This document shows, one piece after another, positions 41,327-49,284 of a stretch of 64,000 nt of DNA. The notes under the pieces were generated by a model. It was not told where the DNA came from. It saw nothing but the letters and a program-made list of their open reading frames with translations, and made no database searches. Made by a program: the position numbers and the translations under genes. Source of the stretch: DASQMT01 sp963827335 (lineage in GTDB: Bacteria; Actinomycetota; Thermoleophilia; Solirubrobacterales; Solirubrobacteraceae); assembly GCA_963827335.1 (NCBI GenBank), contig CAWHAP010000002.1, forward strand, positions 62,001 through 126,000. The letters are read 5' to 3'. Each line of letters starts with the position of its first letter. The stretch's first letter is position 1.

Positions 41327-42021
41327 TGCGCCGCCTGCGCCGCGAGGACGGCCACACCCTCCCGGAGCTCCTGACGGCGCTCTTCATGTCGACGATCATC
41401 CTCATGGCCACGTTCGCGCTGGTCGAGCACGTCATGCGGCGCACGGCCGAGACCCAGGCGCGCGTCGAGTCGACGCAGAAGGGCCGCCAGGCGATGGACG
41501 CGATCACGCGCTCGCTGCGCTCGCAGGTGTGCCTGAGCGCGACGGCGACGTCGATGGCGGCGGCCTCGGACACGTCGATGACCTACTACACCGACCGCGG
41601 CGACCCGACCGCCACGACGGTGGAGCCGCCGGAGAAGCACGTCGTCACCTACGACCCGGCCACGCGCAAGCTCACGCAGGAGATCTATCCCGGCACCGGC
41701 GCCCCGCCGACGACGACCTACGCGTCGACGCCCGCGCTGCGCAAGCAGCTCGCGGAGAACATCGTGCTCGACGGGGCGACGCCGATGTTCCAGTACTTCG
41801 CCTACACCACGCTGACGCCGCCGACCGCCACGCTGGCCCTGCCCGGCCCCGTGGCCACCGCCGACCTCGGCCGGATCGCGCGCATCTCGATCACCTTCGT
41901 CGCGCAGGCCGGAAGCGGCAACACGCTGTCGGCGAAGCGCGCAGCCAGCGCCTATACGAACGACGTGTACGTCCGCGCCGCGGATCCCAACGACCCAGCT
42001 CCCTATCCGACATGCGCATGA
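41326..42021 (+). CDS. PilW-like minor pilin
   Basis: A 231-residue protein. The prepilin site is REDGHTLPELLTALFMS (cleavage after Gly, Glu+5), then ILMATFALVEHVMRR. A globular domain follows with SLRSQVCLSATATSM and a closing RIARISITFVAQAG block, the layout of PilW/ComGF-type minor pilins. ATG 41326 shares its first base with the upstream stop; GTG 41323 is an alternative. The downstream gene overlaps it by 10 bases. Confidence 0.85.
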   Translation: MRRLRREDGHTLPELLTALFMSTIILMATFALVEHVMRRTAETQARVESTQKGRQAMDAITRSLRSQVCLSATATSMAAASDTSMTYYTDRGDPTATTVEPPEKHVVTYDPATRKLTQEIYPGTGAPPTTTYASTPALRKQLAENIVLDGATPMFQYFAYTTLTPPTATLALPGPVATADLGRIARISITFVAQAGSGNTLSAKRAASAYTNDVYVRAADPNDPAPYPTCA

Positions 42022-43641
42022 ACCTGATCTCCCGCACCCGCTCGCGGCTCGCCGACGAGTCGGGCTTCTCCATGCTGGCGGTGATGATCGTCATGATCAC
42101 CACCACGATGTTCGTCGTCGGCGGCCTCGCCGCGGCCAACGGGGACCTGCCGCTCAGCCGCAACTCCCAGGACCGCAAGGCGACCTACGCCGCGGCCGAG
42201 GCCGGGCTGAACTTCTACCAGTTCCACCTCAACGCGGACAACGACTACTGGACGAAGTGCACCAACGTCGCCGCGCCGAACGGGAGCGAGAACAGCCCCG
42301 TCAACCAGGTGTGGCCCAAGGCGCTGCAGAACGGGACCGATCCGCGCAAGTGGCGCAACGTCGCCGGCTCGCCCGCGCAGTACACGATCGAGCTGCTGCC
42401 GGCCGCGGGGTCCACGAGCTGCGTCGAGGGCAACCAGGGGAGCATGATCGACCCCAACTCCGGCACGTTCAAGATCCGCGTGACGGGCCGGCCGAACGCC
42501 ACCTCGAACCTGCGGCGCTCGATCAACGCGACGTTCCGGCGCAAGTCGTTCCTCGACTTCCTGTACTTCACGGACTTCGAGACGCTCGACCCCGCCGCGT
42601 ACAGCCTGACCGGCTCGCCGAGCCCCACCTGGGCGCGGGGCGAACTGCGGCGACCTCTACCGCAACTCGCGCGACAACAACTGCACCGAGATCCAGTTCG
42701 CGGACTTCGACGAGATCAACGGGCCGTTCCACACGAACGACGACTCGATCCTGGTGTGCGACAACCCGACGTTCGGGCGGACCGCGGCCGACAAGATCGA
42801 GGTCTCGGGCTCCGGCGCCGGCTTCATCCGGGTCTGCGGCAGCGGGGATCCCGTCTGGAAGGGCCCGCTCAAGACGGGCGTCCAGCAGATGGCGATGCCG
42901 ACGACGAACGCCTCGCTCGAGGCCTCCGCCGACCCGTCCTACGTGTTCACGGGCAAGACGACCATCCGCTTCAACGGCGCGGCCAACACGATCACCGTCA
43001 CCAACCCGTACCGCAACAGCGGCAACCCGCAGACGCTGGCGTACCCGCCGAAGGGCATCATCTTCGTCAAGCAGGGCACCTGCGGCACGACCTACCCGCC
43101 GATCTCGGCGACGTACGCCGAGGTCGACGGCTGCGGGCAGGTCTACATCAGCGGCACGTACACGAAGAGCATGACGCTGGCCTCCGAGGGCGACATCATC
43201 ATCAAGCCGCCGGCGGGCACGGACAACGGCGACGTCAAGCGCGAAGGCGACGTCGTCCTCGGCCTGATCGCGAAGAACTACGTGCGCGTCTACCACAAGG
43301 TGAACCGCTCGGGCTCGTGCACGAACGTCGACACGACGGCGGAGCCGCTGATGGACAACGTGACCATCGAGGCGGCGATCCTCTCGCTCAAGCACTCGTT
43401 CATCGTCGACAACTGGAACTGCGGCGCCAAGCTCGGCACGCTCAACGTGACCGGCGCGATCGCGCAGAAGTACCGCGGTCCGGTCGGCACGGGCGGCACG
43501 AGCGCCGGCGGCACCGGCTTCAAGAAGCTCTACAACTACGACGACCGCCTGCGGTACCGTAGCCCCCCGTACTTCCTGGATCCCGTCGCCGCGTCCTGGA
43601 ACGTGATCCGCACCAACGAGCAGGTCCCCGCGACGAAATGA
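42012..43641 (+). CDS. PilX-like large minor pilin, frameshifted by one inserted base
   Basis: About 542 residues after removing one extra base near 42641. Frame one gives the prepilin-like start DESGFSMLAVMIVMITTTMF, a cleavable Gly but no Glu at +5, as in many PilX proteins. It then has KATYAAAEAGLNFYQFHL and so on to SPTWARG. The next frame continues NCGDLYRNSRDNNCTEIQF and runs to the TGA at 43639-43641. The C-terminal part has SEGDIIIKPPAGT and YHKVNRSGSC, with many Thr/Asn/Gly residues typical of beta-rich surface domains. The insertion is most likely a sequence error. It ends with ATGA overlap to the next gene. Confidence 0.78.
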
Positions 43642-44345
43642 GCGTCCCACCCCCCAGCCCCTCCGACGGCCCGGACGAGATCGCGTCCGAGCCACCGCGC
43701 GAGCTCATCGTGCGGCTGGAGGAGCCGAGGGGGTTCGGCCGCCGGGGGACGAGCGACACCGACGCGCTGCGCTTCGCGCCGAGCGGCCTGACGATCGTGC
43801 ACGAGCGGGCGCTCGCCCGGCCGCTCGTCGTGCCGCTCGGGTCCCTGGCGCTCGCCACGGTCGATCCCGGCCCGGCGAAGGCCGGCGACCTCGTCGGCCG
43901 GCTGCCCGTCCTCCGGCGCCTCTCCCGGACCGCGGTCGTGCCGCGCGAGGAGGGCATCGAGGGCTGGCTGTGGACCAGCCGCGGCGGCAGCGCGCTGCCG
44001 TCGCTCGCTGACGACGACGCGCCGAACGGCGCCCTGCTGTTCACCAAGCCGCTCGCCGGCGACGTGGTCACGAGCAGCTTCGCGCCCGACTGGGTCGAGG
44101 CGCTGGCCGCGCGCTCGCCGCTCGGCGAGCCGTCGGTGCCGGGGCTGCTGCTGCGGGTCGCCGACACCGTCGGCGCCCAGGAGGTGTTCCGCCGCTACGG
44201 CCTCGCGCGGGCGCTGACCGACCGCGAGGTGCCGCCGGCGATGCGCCGCTCGCTCCCGGCCGACGTCCCCGCCGATCCGAAGCTGCGCGCCTCGGGCGAC
44301 GACCCGCGGGCGGCCACCTCGGTGGCGCCGCCCGGCATGGGCTAG
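43638..44345 (+). CDS. Hypothetical protein of the minor pilin operon
   Basis: A 235-residue protein with no signal peptide, membrane helix or prepilin site. It has ELIVRLEEPRGFGRRGT, LRFAPSGLTIVHERAL, VVPREEGIEGWLWTSRGGS and a middle LLFTKPLAGDVVTSSFAPDW. It is acidic and proline-rich at both ends and probably cytoplasmic. The four-base overlap with the PilX-like gene makes a pilus-assembly accessory role plausible, but that rests on position only. I do not recognise a family. Confidence 0.65.
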   Translation: MSVPPPSPSDGPDEIASEPPRELIVRLEEPRGFGRRGTSDTDALRFAPSGLTIVHERALARPLVVPLGSLALATVDPGPAKAGDLVGRLPVLRRLSRTAVVPREEGIEGWLWTSRGGSALPSLADDDAPNGALLFTKPLAGDVVTSSFAPDWVEALAARSPLGEPSVPGLLLRVADTVGAQEVFRRYGLARALTDREVPPAMRRSLPADVPADPKLRASGDDPRAATSVAPPGMG

Positions 44346-44373
44346 CGCCCGGGCTGCGCTACCGTGCGCGCCG

Positions 44374-44545
44374 ATGAGCGCGGACGAGCCCTACGATCCC
44401 GAGCGCTGCCAGGCCTGCCGCGGAACCGGCAAGGTCGTGTCCGGCAAGGGCGGCACGCCGTCCGACGTGCCGTGCCCGTGGTGCGAGGGGACGGGCCGCT
44501 TCATCCCCGGGCACGACGCGCAGGCCGCGCGCCGCGTCCGTCTAG
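44374..44545 (+). CDS. Small DnaJ-type zinc-finger-like protein, 3' end uncertain
   Basis: Begins MSADEPYDPERCQACRGTGK and contains CPWCEGTGRF: two CxxCxGTG knuckles as in the DnaJ cysteine-rich region, enough for one zinc site. As written, the frame stays open to 44946, but beyond about 44530 it lies antisense to a convincing reverse-strand gene and loses protein character. Removing one base near 44530 gives ...HDAQAAAASV and a TAG at 44543-44545, so I believe the real protein has about 57 residues. An insertion error like the others here would explain this. Confidence 0.55.
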
Positions 44546-44927
44546 GGCCGGATGTCGAGCCGGCCGATGCGGCGGTCGGCCTCGACGAGCCGGATGGGGT
44601 AGACCCCCGCGGCGTCCGCGAGGATCTCGAAGCGGGCGGGCGTGCCGGGCGCGATCGCGTCGATCCGCTCCAGCCGCTCGACCTCGACCGAGTCGAGCAC
44701 GTCGCCCGTCACCTCGAAGCGGATCAGGTCACCCACGCTGCGCGCGGACGCTCTGGTCGTCCTCGGCGGCCGAGAGCAGCCCCTCGACGACGCTCCACGG
44801 ACCGCGCCGCGGGCGGCGTGACGGGCGCCTCGGTCGTCTCGGGCTCCGGCGCGATGCCCGTCGCCACGGCGGCCAGCAGCAGCAGCACGGCCGCCAGGAG
44901 CAGGAGTCGGCGCACCAGCATCCGCAC
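44542..44927 (-). CDS. Secreted cupredoxin-like protein, frame broken twice
   Basis: GTG 44927 (or ATG 44921) starts a signal/anchor sequence (MLVRRLLLLAAVLLLLAAVA). The frame holds to about 44797, where deleting one base gives SVVEGLLSAAEDDQSVRAQ. Deleting another near 44738 gives VGDLIRFEVTGDVLDSVEV and FEILADAAGVYPIRLVEADR, ending at 44542. The last part resembles cupredoxin domains without clear copper ligands. The C-terminal frame has almost only G/C third bases, which strongly supports it being real. About 128 residues when repaired. It is convergent with the small zinc-finger gene. Confidence 0.6.
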
Positions 44928-44963
44928 CGAGCTTAGCTGCCGTTGAGAAATTGCCGGGATCGG

Positions 44964-44991
44964 TTAAGGCCTGGACCCCATCTGCCGATAC
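44964..44991 (+). promoter_or_regulatory. Sigma-28/WhiG-type promoter for pilA
   Basis: TTAAGG at 44964-44969 and GCCGATAC at 44984-44991 with the shared spacing. It is the closest match in the window to the classical TAAA/GCCGATAA pair. The transcript would start just before the c-di-GMP riboswitch. Confidence 0.75.
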
Positions 44992-45007
44992 CACGGGTGC
45001 CAGCCAA

Positions 45008-45100
45008 ACCGAGGTGCAGAAAAGGCAAAGCACCCGCAAGGGTGTGACGCAAAACCACGGTGCTCCCGGATGGAGCAAGCCGGGTTGCCACCGCAGCGCG
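45008..45100 (+). promoter_or_regulatory. Cyclic di-GMP-I (GEMM) riboswitch
   Basis: The sequence follows the GEMM-I pattern closely. AAAAGGCAAAG is at 45020-45030. The P2 hairpin GCACCC-GCAA-GGGTGT has a GNRA loop (45030-45045), followed by GACGCAAAACC (45046-45056). The P3 stem TGCTCC/GGAGCA (45061-45066 with 45072-45077) is followed by GCCGGGTTGCC. A closing P1 pairs GGTG (45013-45016) with CACC near 45089. It lies in the pilA leader, 75 bases before the start codon. Downstream, CCCTC can pair with the GAGGG of the ribosome site (45154-45164), a possible switch platform. Confidence 0.88.
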
Positions 45101-45174
45101 GAGGCGAAGTGAACCGAGGACCTGGCATGTCAGATCAACAGGCCCCACGATCCCCTCAGGAGGGTTCACACTTC

Positions 45175-45606
45175 ATGCTCACCAAGCTCCGCGAGCGCGC
45201 TCAGGACGAGAAGGGCTTCACGCTCATCGAGCTCCTGGTCGTCATCCTGATCATCGGCATCCTTGCCGCGATCGCTCTCCCCGCGTTCCTCAACCAGCGC
45301 GCCAAGGCGCAGGACTCCGAGGCGAAGAGCAACGTCCGCACCGCCCAGACGGCGCTGGAGACGTACTACACGGACAACCAGACCTACGCGACGGCCACCG
45401 AGGCGCTGCTGGTGGGCATCGAGCCCGCCCTGCAGAACGCCAACGCGCTGACCATCACGTCGAAGTCGGCCACGGGCTACTCGGTGCGTGTCACCTCGAA
45501 GTCCAACGACGCGACGCAGTACACGATCACCAACACCGCCGGCGTCGTCACGCGTACCTGCGACGACTCCAACAAGGGCGGCTGCAACTCCAGCGGCAGC
45601 TGGTAG
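45175..45606 (+). CDS. pilA: Type IV major pilin, copy 1
   Basis: A 143-residue prepilin. KGFTLIELLVVILIIGILAAIALPAFLNQR is the classical class IVa pattern, written here in parts: cleavage after Gly14 in EKGFTLIELL, Glu+5, then the stalk helix. The short head domain ends with a disulfide-capable pair in TCDDSNKGGCNSSGSW. AGGAGG at 45158-45163 is an excellent ribosome site. It is preceded by a sigma-28-type promoter and a c-di-GMP riboswitch and followed by a hairpin terminator, so it can be made as a single-gene transcript at high level. Confidence 0.96.
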   Translation: MLTKLRERAQDEKGFTLIELLVVILIIGILAAIALPAFLNQRAKAQDSEAKSNVRTAQTALETYYTDNQTYATATEALLVGIEPALQNANALTITSKSATGYSVRVTSKSNDATQYTITNTAGVVTRTCDDSNKGGCNSSGSW

Positions 45607-45633
45607 TCACCCGCTTCACCTGAATGCCGGAAG

Positions 45634-45668
45634 CGACGGAGCGGGCCATGTCCCGCTCCGTCGTGTTT
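45634..45668 (+). terminator. Hairpin terminator between the two pilin genes
   Basis: Perfect 12-base stem CGACGGAGCGGG (45634-45645) with 45652-45663, six-base loop, followed by TGTTT. It would attenuate read-through from copy 1 into copy 2. Confidence 0.75.
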
Positions 45669-45724
45669 CCACCCCTGTGTTTCCACCCCCGTTTCCCCCG
45701 CATACCGAAAGGCAGCAAGCTCCC

Positions 45725-46156
45725 ATGCTCACCAGGATCCGCGAGCGCGCTCAGGACGAGAAGGGCTTCACGCTCATCGAGCTCCTGGTCGTCATCCTGA
45801 TCATCGGCATCCTCGCCGCGATCGCTCTCCCCGCCTTCCTCAACCAGCGCGCCAAGGCGCAGGACTCCGAGGCCAAGAGCAACGTCCGCACCGCTCAGAC
45901 GGCCATGGAGACGTACTACACGGACAACCAGACCTACGCGACCGCCACCGAGGCGCTGCTGAAGGGCATCGAGCCCGCCCTGCAGAACGCCAACGCGCTG
46001 ACGATCACGGCGAAGTCGGCCACCGGCTACTCCGTCCGCGTCACGTCGAAGTCCAACGACCTCACGCAGTACACGATCACCAACACCGCCGGCGTCGTCA
46101 CGCGCACCTGCGACGACGCCAACAAGGGCGGCTGCAACTCCAGCGGCAGCTGGTAA
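45725..46156 (+). CDS. pilA: Type IV major pilin, copy 2
   Basis: A 143-residue prepilin, nearly identical to copy 1 (about eight substitutions, none changing length). The prepilin site EKGFTLIELL, stalk helix and the two tail cysteines in TCDDANKGGC are kept. The leader has GAAAGGCAGCAAG as ribosome site but no riboswitch and no sigma-28-type site, so expression would depend on read-through past the hairpin or an unseen promoter. It looks like a recent tandem duplication, perhaps for dosage or minor antigenic difference. Confidence 0.95.
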   Translation: MLTRIRERAQDEKGFTLIELLVVILIIGILAAIALPAFLNQRAKAQDSEAKSNVRTAQTAMETYYTDNQTYATATEALLKGIEPALQNANALTITAKSATGYSVRVTSKSNDLTQYTITNTAGVVTRTCDDANKGGCNSSGSW

Positions 46157-46181
46157 CCGCCGTCCGCACACGACTGCTCCG

Positions 46182-46207
46182 CGAAGCGGGCCCTCGGGCC
46201 CGCTTCG
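46182..46207 (+). terminator. Hairpin terminator after the second pilin gene
   Basis: CGAAGCGGGCC from 46182 pairs perfectly with the mirror segment ending at 46207 (11 pairs, CTCG loop). It is followed by a short TCGGTT, with no real U run. Confidence 0.7.
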
Positions 46208-46221
46208 TCGGTTAAAGCACC

Positions 46222-46249
46222 TCAAGGCGGCTCGCGCGCTTGCCGATAC
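46222..46249 (+). promoter_or_regulatory. Sigma-28/WhiG-type promoter for pilM
   Basis: TCAAGG at 46222-46227 and GCCGATAC at 46242-46249. The GTG of pilM starts eight bases after the -10 box, so the message would be leaderless. Confidence 0.75.
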
Positions 46250-46256
46250 ACCAACC

Positions 46257-47300
46257 GTGTTCAAGAGAAAGCGCGCATCCAAGACTTCCGTCGTCGGGCT
46301 CGAGCTCGACCCCGGCCATGTGGCCGCCGCCGAGGTTCTCGTCAACGGCTCGCTCACGCTCGAGCGCGGCGCCGTGGCGCATCTGCGCCCGGGCGTGCTC
46401 CGTGACGGCGACGTGACCGATCCGGCCGCCCTGGCCGAGACGCTGCGCACCCTCTTCGAGGAGCACGACCTGCCCAAGCGCGTGCGCCTCGGCATCGCCA
46501 ACCAGCGGATCGTCGTGCGCACGCTCGACGTCCCGGTGCTCGAGGACGAGCAGGCGCTGCTCGCCGCCGTCCGCCTGCAGGCGCCGGACCAGATCCCGAT
46601 GCCGATCGACGAGGCCATCCTCGACATGCAGCCGCTCGGCACGGTGCAGACGCTCGCCGGGCCCCGTTCCCGCGTCGTCGTCGTCGCCGTCCGGCGCGAG
46701 ATGGTCGAGCGCGTCGTCGGCGCCGTCCGCGAGGCCGGTCTGGAGCTCGAGGGCCTCGACCTGTCCGCGTTCGGCATGGTGCGCGCGGTCGCAGTCGCCG
46801 GGTCCGAGCGCGCCGTGCTCTACATCAACGCCGCCGGGCTCGTGAACGTCGCCGTCGCCAACGACGCCGGCTGCCTGTTCACCCGCGCCGCCGCCGGCGG
46901 CATCGACGCGATGGCGGCCACGCTCTCCGAGCGCCGCGGCCTCACGTTCGAGCACGCCCGCCAGTGGATGATGCACGTCGGCCTCACCACGCCGCTCGAC
47001 CAGGTCGACGGCGACACCGAGATCGTGTCCGCCGCGCGCGCCGCCCTCGAGGAGGGCGTGCACCAGATCGCCGACACGGTCCGCAACTCGCTGAACTTCT
47101 ACCGCATGCAGGAGAGCGCGGAGTCGGTCGACCGCGCGATCCTCACCGGCCCGGCCGCGGACGTGCCCGGCCTGCCGGATCGGCTCGCCGAGCTGCTGCG
47201 CATGCCGGTCGACGCCGTCACGGTGGCGCACAAGGACGGCGTCGAGCACGCCGGCCGCCTGACCGTCGCCGCCGGCCTCGCGGTCGCCGAGCGCCCGTAG
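46257..47300 (+). CDS. pilM: Type IV pilus assembly ATPase PilM
   Basis: A 347-residue actin-like cytoplasmic protein that binds the PilN N-terminus. It starts MFKRKRASKTSVVGLELDPG (phosphate-1-type strand). Family blocks are VRLGIANQRIVVRTLDVPV, LQAPDQIPMPIDEAILDMQPL, RRVV-type VVVVAVRREMVERVV, and the late nucleotide region RAILTGPAADVPGLPDRLAELL. The GTG start fits a leaderless message from the promoter just upstream. It leads a pilM-pilD-(element)-pilN-pilO-pilP stretch. Confidence 0.92.
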   Translation: MFKRKRASKTSVVGLELDPGHVAAAEVLVNGSLTLERGAVAHLRPGVLRDGDVTDPAALAETLRTLFEEHDLPKRVRLGIANQRIVVRTLDVPVLEDEQALLAAVRLQAPDQIPMPIDEAILDMQPLGTVQTLAGPRSRVVVVAVRREMVERVVGAVREAGLELEGLDLSAFGMVRAVAVAGSERAVLYINAAGLVNVAVANDAGCLFTRAAAGGIDAMAATLSERRGLTFEHARQWMMHVGLTTPLDQVDGDTEIVSAARAALEEGVHQIADTVRNSLNFYRMQESAESVDRAILTGPAADVPGLPDRLAELLRMPVDAVTVAHKDGVEHAGRLTVAAGLAVAERP

Positions 47301-47385
47301 CGCCCGTCCGTCGCGGAAGGGGACCGGCAGCGATGCGCGAAAGCGGACCCGTGCGCCCGCACGCCGCCGATCCCCGTCCCGCCCG

Positions 47386-48132
47386 ATGACCGCGTTCGCC
47401 GCGGTCGTCGCCGGCGTGCTGGGGCTGGCCGTCGGCTCGTTCCTCAACGTCGTCATCCACCGGCTCCCGCGCAAGGAGTCGCTCTCCAAGCCCCGCTCCC
47501 GCTGCCCGGGCTGCGGGACGCAGATCGCGGCGCGCGACAACATCCCGGTGCTGTCGTGGCTGCTGCTGCGCGGGCGCTGCCGCCACTGCGGCGAGCCGAT
47601 CTCCGCGCGCTACCCGCTCGTCGAGGCGCTCACGGCCGCGCTGTGCGTCGCCGTCGTCCTCGCCGAGGGCGCCGACCGCGACGTCTGGCTCGGGCTCGCG
47701 TTCGTCCTGCTGCTGATCCCGATCACGTTCATCGACCTCGATCACCGGATCATCCCGAACGTCCTCACCGGGCTCGGCGCCGTCGTGGCGGTCGTGCTCG
47801 TCGCCGCGTTCCAGACCGACGACCTCGTCGAGCACCTGATCGCGGCGGTCGCCGCGGGCGGGTTCCTGCTCGTCGCCGCGATCGCGTACCCCGCCGGCAT
47901 GGGCATGGGCGACGTCAAGCTCGCGTTCGTCATGGGCCTGTTCCTCGGTCGCGCGGTCGGCCCCGCGATGTTCGTCGCCCTGATCGCCGGCTCCCTCGTC
48001 GGCATCGTCGTCGTGCGCCGGCACGGCCGCAAGGCGGGCGTCCCGTTCGGGCCGTTCCTCGCGCTCGGCGGGATCGTCGGCCTGTTCGCGGGCGACGCGC
48101 TCGTCGACGCGTATCTCGACACCTTCGCCTAA
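47386..48132 (+). CDS. pilD: Prepilin peptidase PilD
   Basis: Membrane aspartic protease that cleaves prepilins after Gly and usually methylates Phe+1. 248 residues. The N-terminal domain has GSFLNVVIHRLPRKESL and the zinc tetracysteine CPGC...CRHC with about 25 residues between. The two catalytic Asp are in FIDLDHRIIPN and GMGMGDVKLAF. About eight membrane segments follow. It is the obvious processing enzyme for the five prepilins in this window. Confidence 0.96.
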   Translation: MTAFAAVVAGVLGLAVGSFLNVVIHRLPRKESLSKPRSRCPGCGTQIAARDNIPVLSWLLLRGRCRHCGEPISARYPLVEALTAALCVAVVLAEGADRDVWLGLAFVLLLIPITFIDLDHRIIPNVLTGLGAVVAVVLVAAFQTDDLVEHLIAAVAAGGFLLVAAIAYPAGMGMGDVKLAFVMGLFLGRAVGPAMFVALIAGSLVGIVVVRRHGRKAGVPFGPFLALGGIVGLFAGDALVDAYLDTFA

Positions 48133-48291
48133 GCCTCGATCCACCGATCATCGTGGATGCGTCCCCGTCGTGGGCGCGGTCCAGGGTCGATCGGCGGCGC
48201 ACGCTCAGGGTGGGTCCCCTTGCAAGCCGCCGATCGGCGCTGGGCCGTGATCCACGATGGGGAGGCGCCGCGAGAATCGGTGGATCGAGGC
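48133..48291. repeat. Nested palindromic element directly after pilD
   Basis: 159 bases made of nested inverted repeats: outer arms 48133-48148 and 48276-48291 (perfect 16), next 48149-48158 and 48250-48259 (perfect 10), inner 48188-48198 and 48226-48236 (perfect 11). It begins at the first base after the pilD stop. It can fold as one long cruciform or RNA hairpin. Its sequence is unrelated to the 13475-13803 element but the design is the same. The remaining bases to the next gene hold only a promoter. Confidence 0.8.
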
Positions 48292-48328
48292 TGAGAGCCC
48301 GCGGGGGCCTTGGGGTCTTCACCCCACC

Positions 48329-48356
48329 TAAAGGGCGCCCCCCCGGATGCCGATAA
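48329..48356 (+). promoter_or_regulatory. Sigma-28/WhiG-type promoter for pilN
   Basis: TAAAGG at 48329-48334 and GCCGATAA at 48349-48356, a perfect -10 match to the sigma-28 consensus. It lies 70 bases before the pilN ATG, the longest leader among the set apart from pilA. Confidence 0.75.
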
Positions 48357-48426
48357 GCAGCGTGAGGCGCCGGCTCCGTTCGATACCCGCGCCCACCTCG
48401 CCCCCGACCCACCCCACTCCTCACGC

Positions 48427-49284
48427 ATGAGAGCCGTCAACCTGCTTCCTGCCGACCTGCGCGGGGCCGTCAAGGCGCCCGCCTCGGTCAATTCCGCCCC
48501 GGAGGACGGCGGCGGCTCGGGCGCGTTCTTCGCGCTCGGCGCACTCGCGCTCTGCGTCGTCGCGCTCGCCGGCTATGTCCTCACGACCAACGAGATCAAG
48601 CAGCAGCAGGCCGATCTCGATCAGATCACCGCGCGCAGCGAGGCGGTGACCCGCGAGGTCGCCTCCCTCAAGCCGTACGCCGACTTCCAGGCGCAGGCCG
48701 AGACCCGGATCTCCACGGTCCGCGACCTCGCCACCCAGCGCTTCGACTGGGAGCGGTCGCTCCGCGACCTCGCCCGGGCACTGCCGCAGGACGTCACCGT
48801 GAAGAAGCTCTCAGGCTCGATCTCGGCCGACGCCGGCGCCGATTCGCCGCTCCGCGGCGCGATCTCGGCCCCGGCGATCACGCTGGACGGCTGCACCCGC
48901 GACCAGGACGCCGTCGCTCGCGTCATGGCGCGCATCCGTGCCGTGTCGGGTGTCACCCGCGTGAGCCTCGCCAAGTCCGACAAGGCGGCGACCACGTCGG
49001 CCGCCGGGTCGATCGACGCCGCCGCGCCGACGGCGAGCGACGCCGCCGGATGCTCGGGCGTGGGCAAGGACCAGGCCCCTGACTTCCAGATCGTCGCCTT
49101 CTTCGAGGGCGATGTGGCGGCCACCGCGGCGAAGGCCGCGACCACGCCCGGCGCTGCGCCCGTGCCCGTCGCGCAGGACGCCGCGACGGCCAGCACCAGC
49201 TCGAAGCCTGCGGCAGCGTCGGGGACCACCACCCCGGCCGCCGACGGCAGCACGCCCGCCCCGACCACCGAGGGAGCGAAGTAA
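48427..49284 (+). CDS. pilN: Type IV pilus alignment protein PilN
   Basis: A 285-residue protein. It begins MRAVNLLPADLRG, the N-terminal NLLP motif that docks into PilM. One membrane helix (FFALGALALCVVALAGYVL) follows. A coiled region IKQQQADLDQITARSEAVT comes next, then a globular domain (WERSLRDLARALPQDVTVKKL). A Ser/Thr/Pro/Ala-rich tail of about 60 residues is longer than in proteobacterial PilN and would be outside the membrane. The A of its stop TAATG starts pilO. Confidence 0.9.
   Translation: MRAVNLLPADLRGAVKAPASVNSAPEDGGGSGAFFALGALALCVVALAGYVLTTNEIKQQQADLDQITARSEAVTREVASLKPYADFQAQAETRISTVRDLATQRFDWERSLRDLARALPQDVTVKKLSGSISADAGADSPLRGAISAPAITLDGCTRDQDAVARVMARIRAVSGVTRVSLAKSDKAATTSAAGSIDAAAPTASDAAGCSGVGKDQAPDFQIVAFFEGDVAATAAKAATTPGAAPVPVAQDAATASTSSKPAAASGTTTPAADGSTPAPTTEGAK

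Noticed and set aside
44369..44376. GCCGATG just before the zinc-finger-like gene as a sigma-28-type -10 box
   Set aside because: No AAGG/AACC box 18 bases upstream. The same holds for GCCGATG before nusB at 58939.
44546..44946. C-terminal extension of the small zinc-finger-like protein
   Set aside because: This stretch is antisense to the cupredoxin-like gene, whose frame has nearly all G/C third bases; the forward reading does not.
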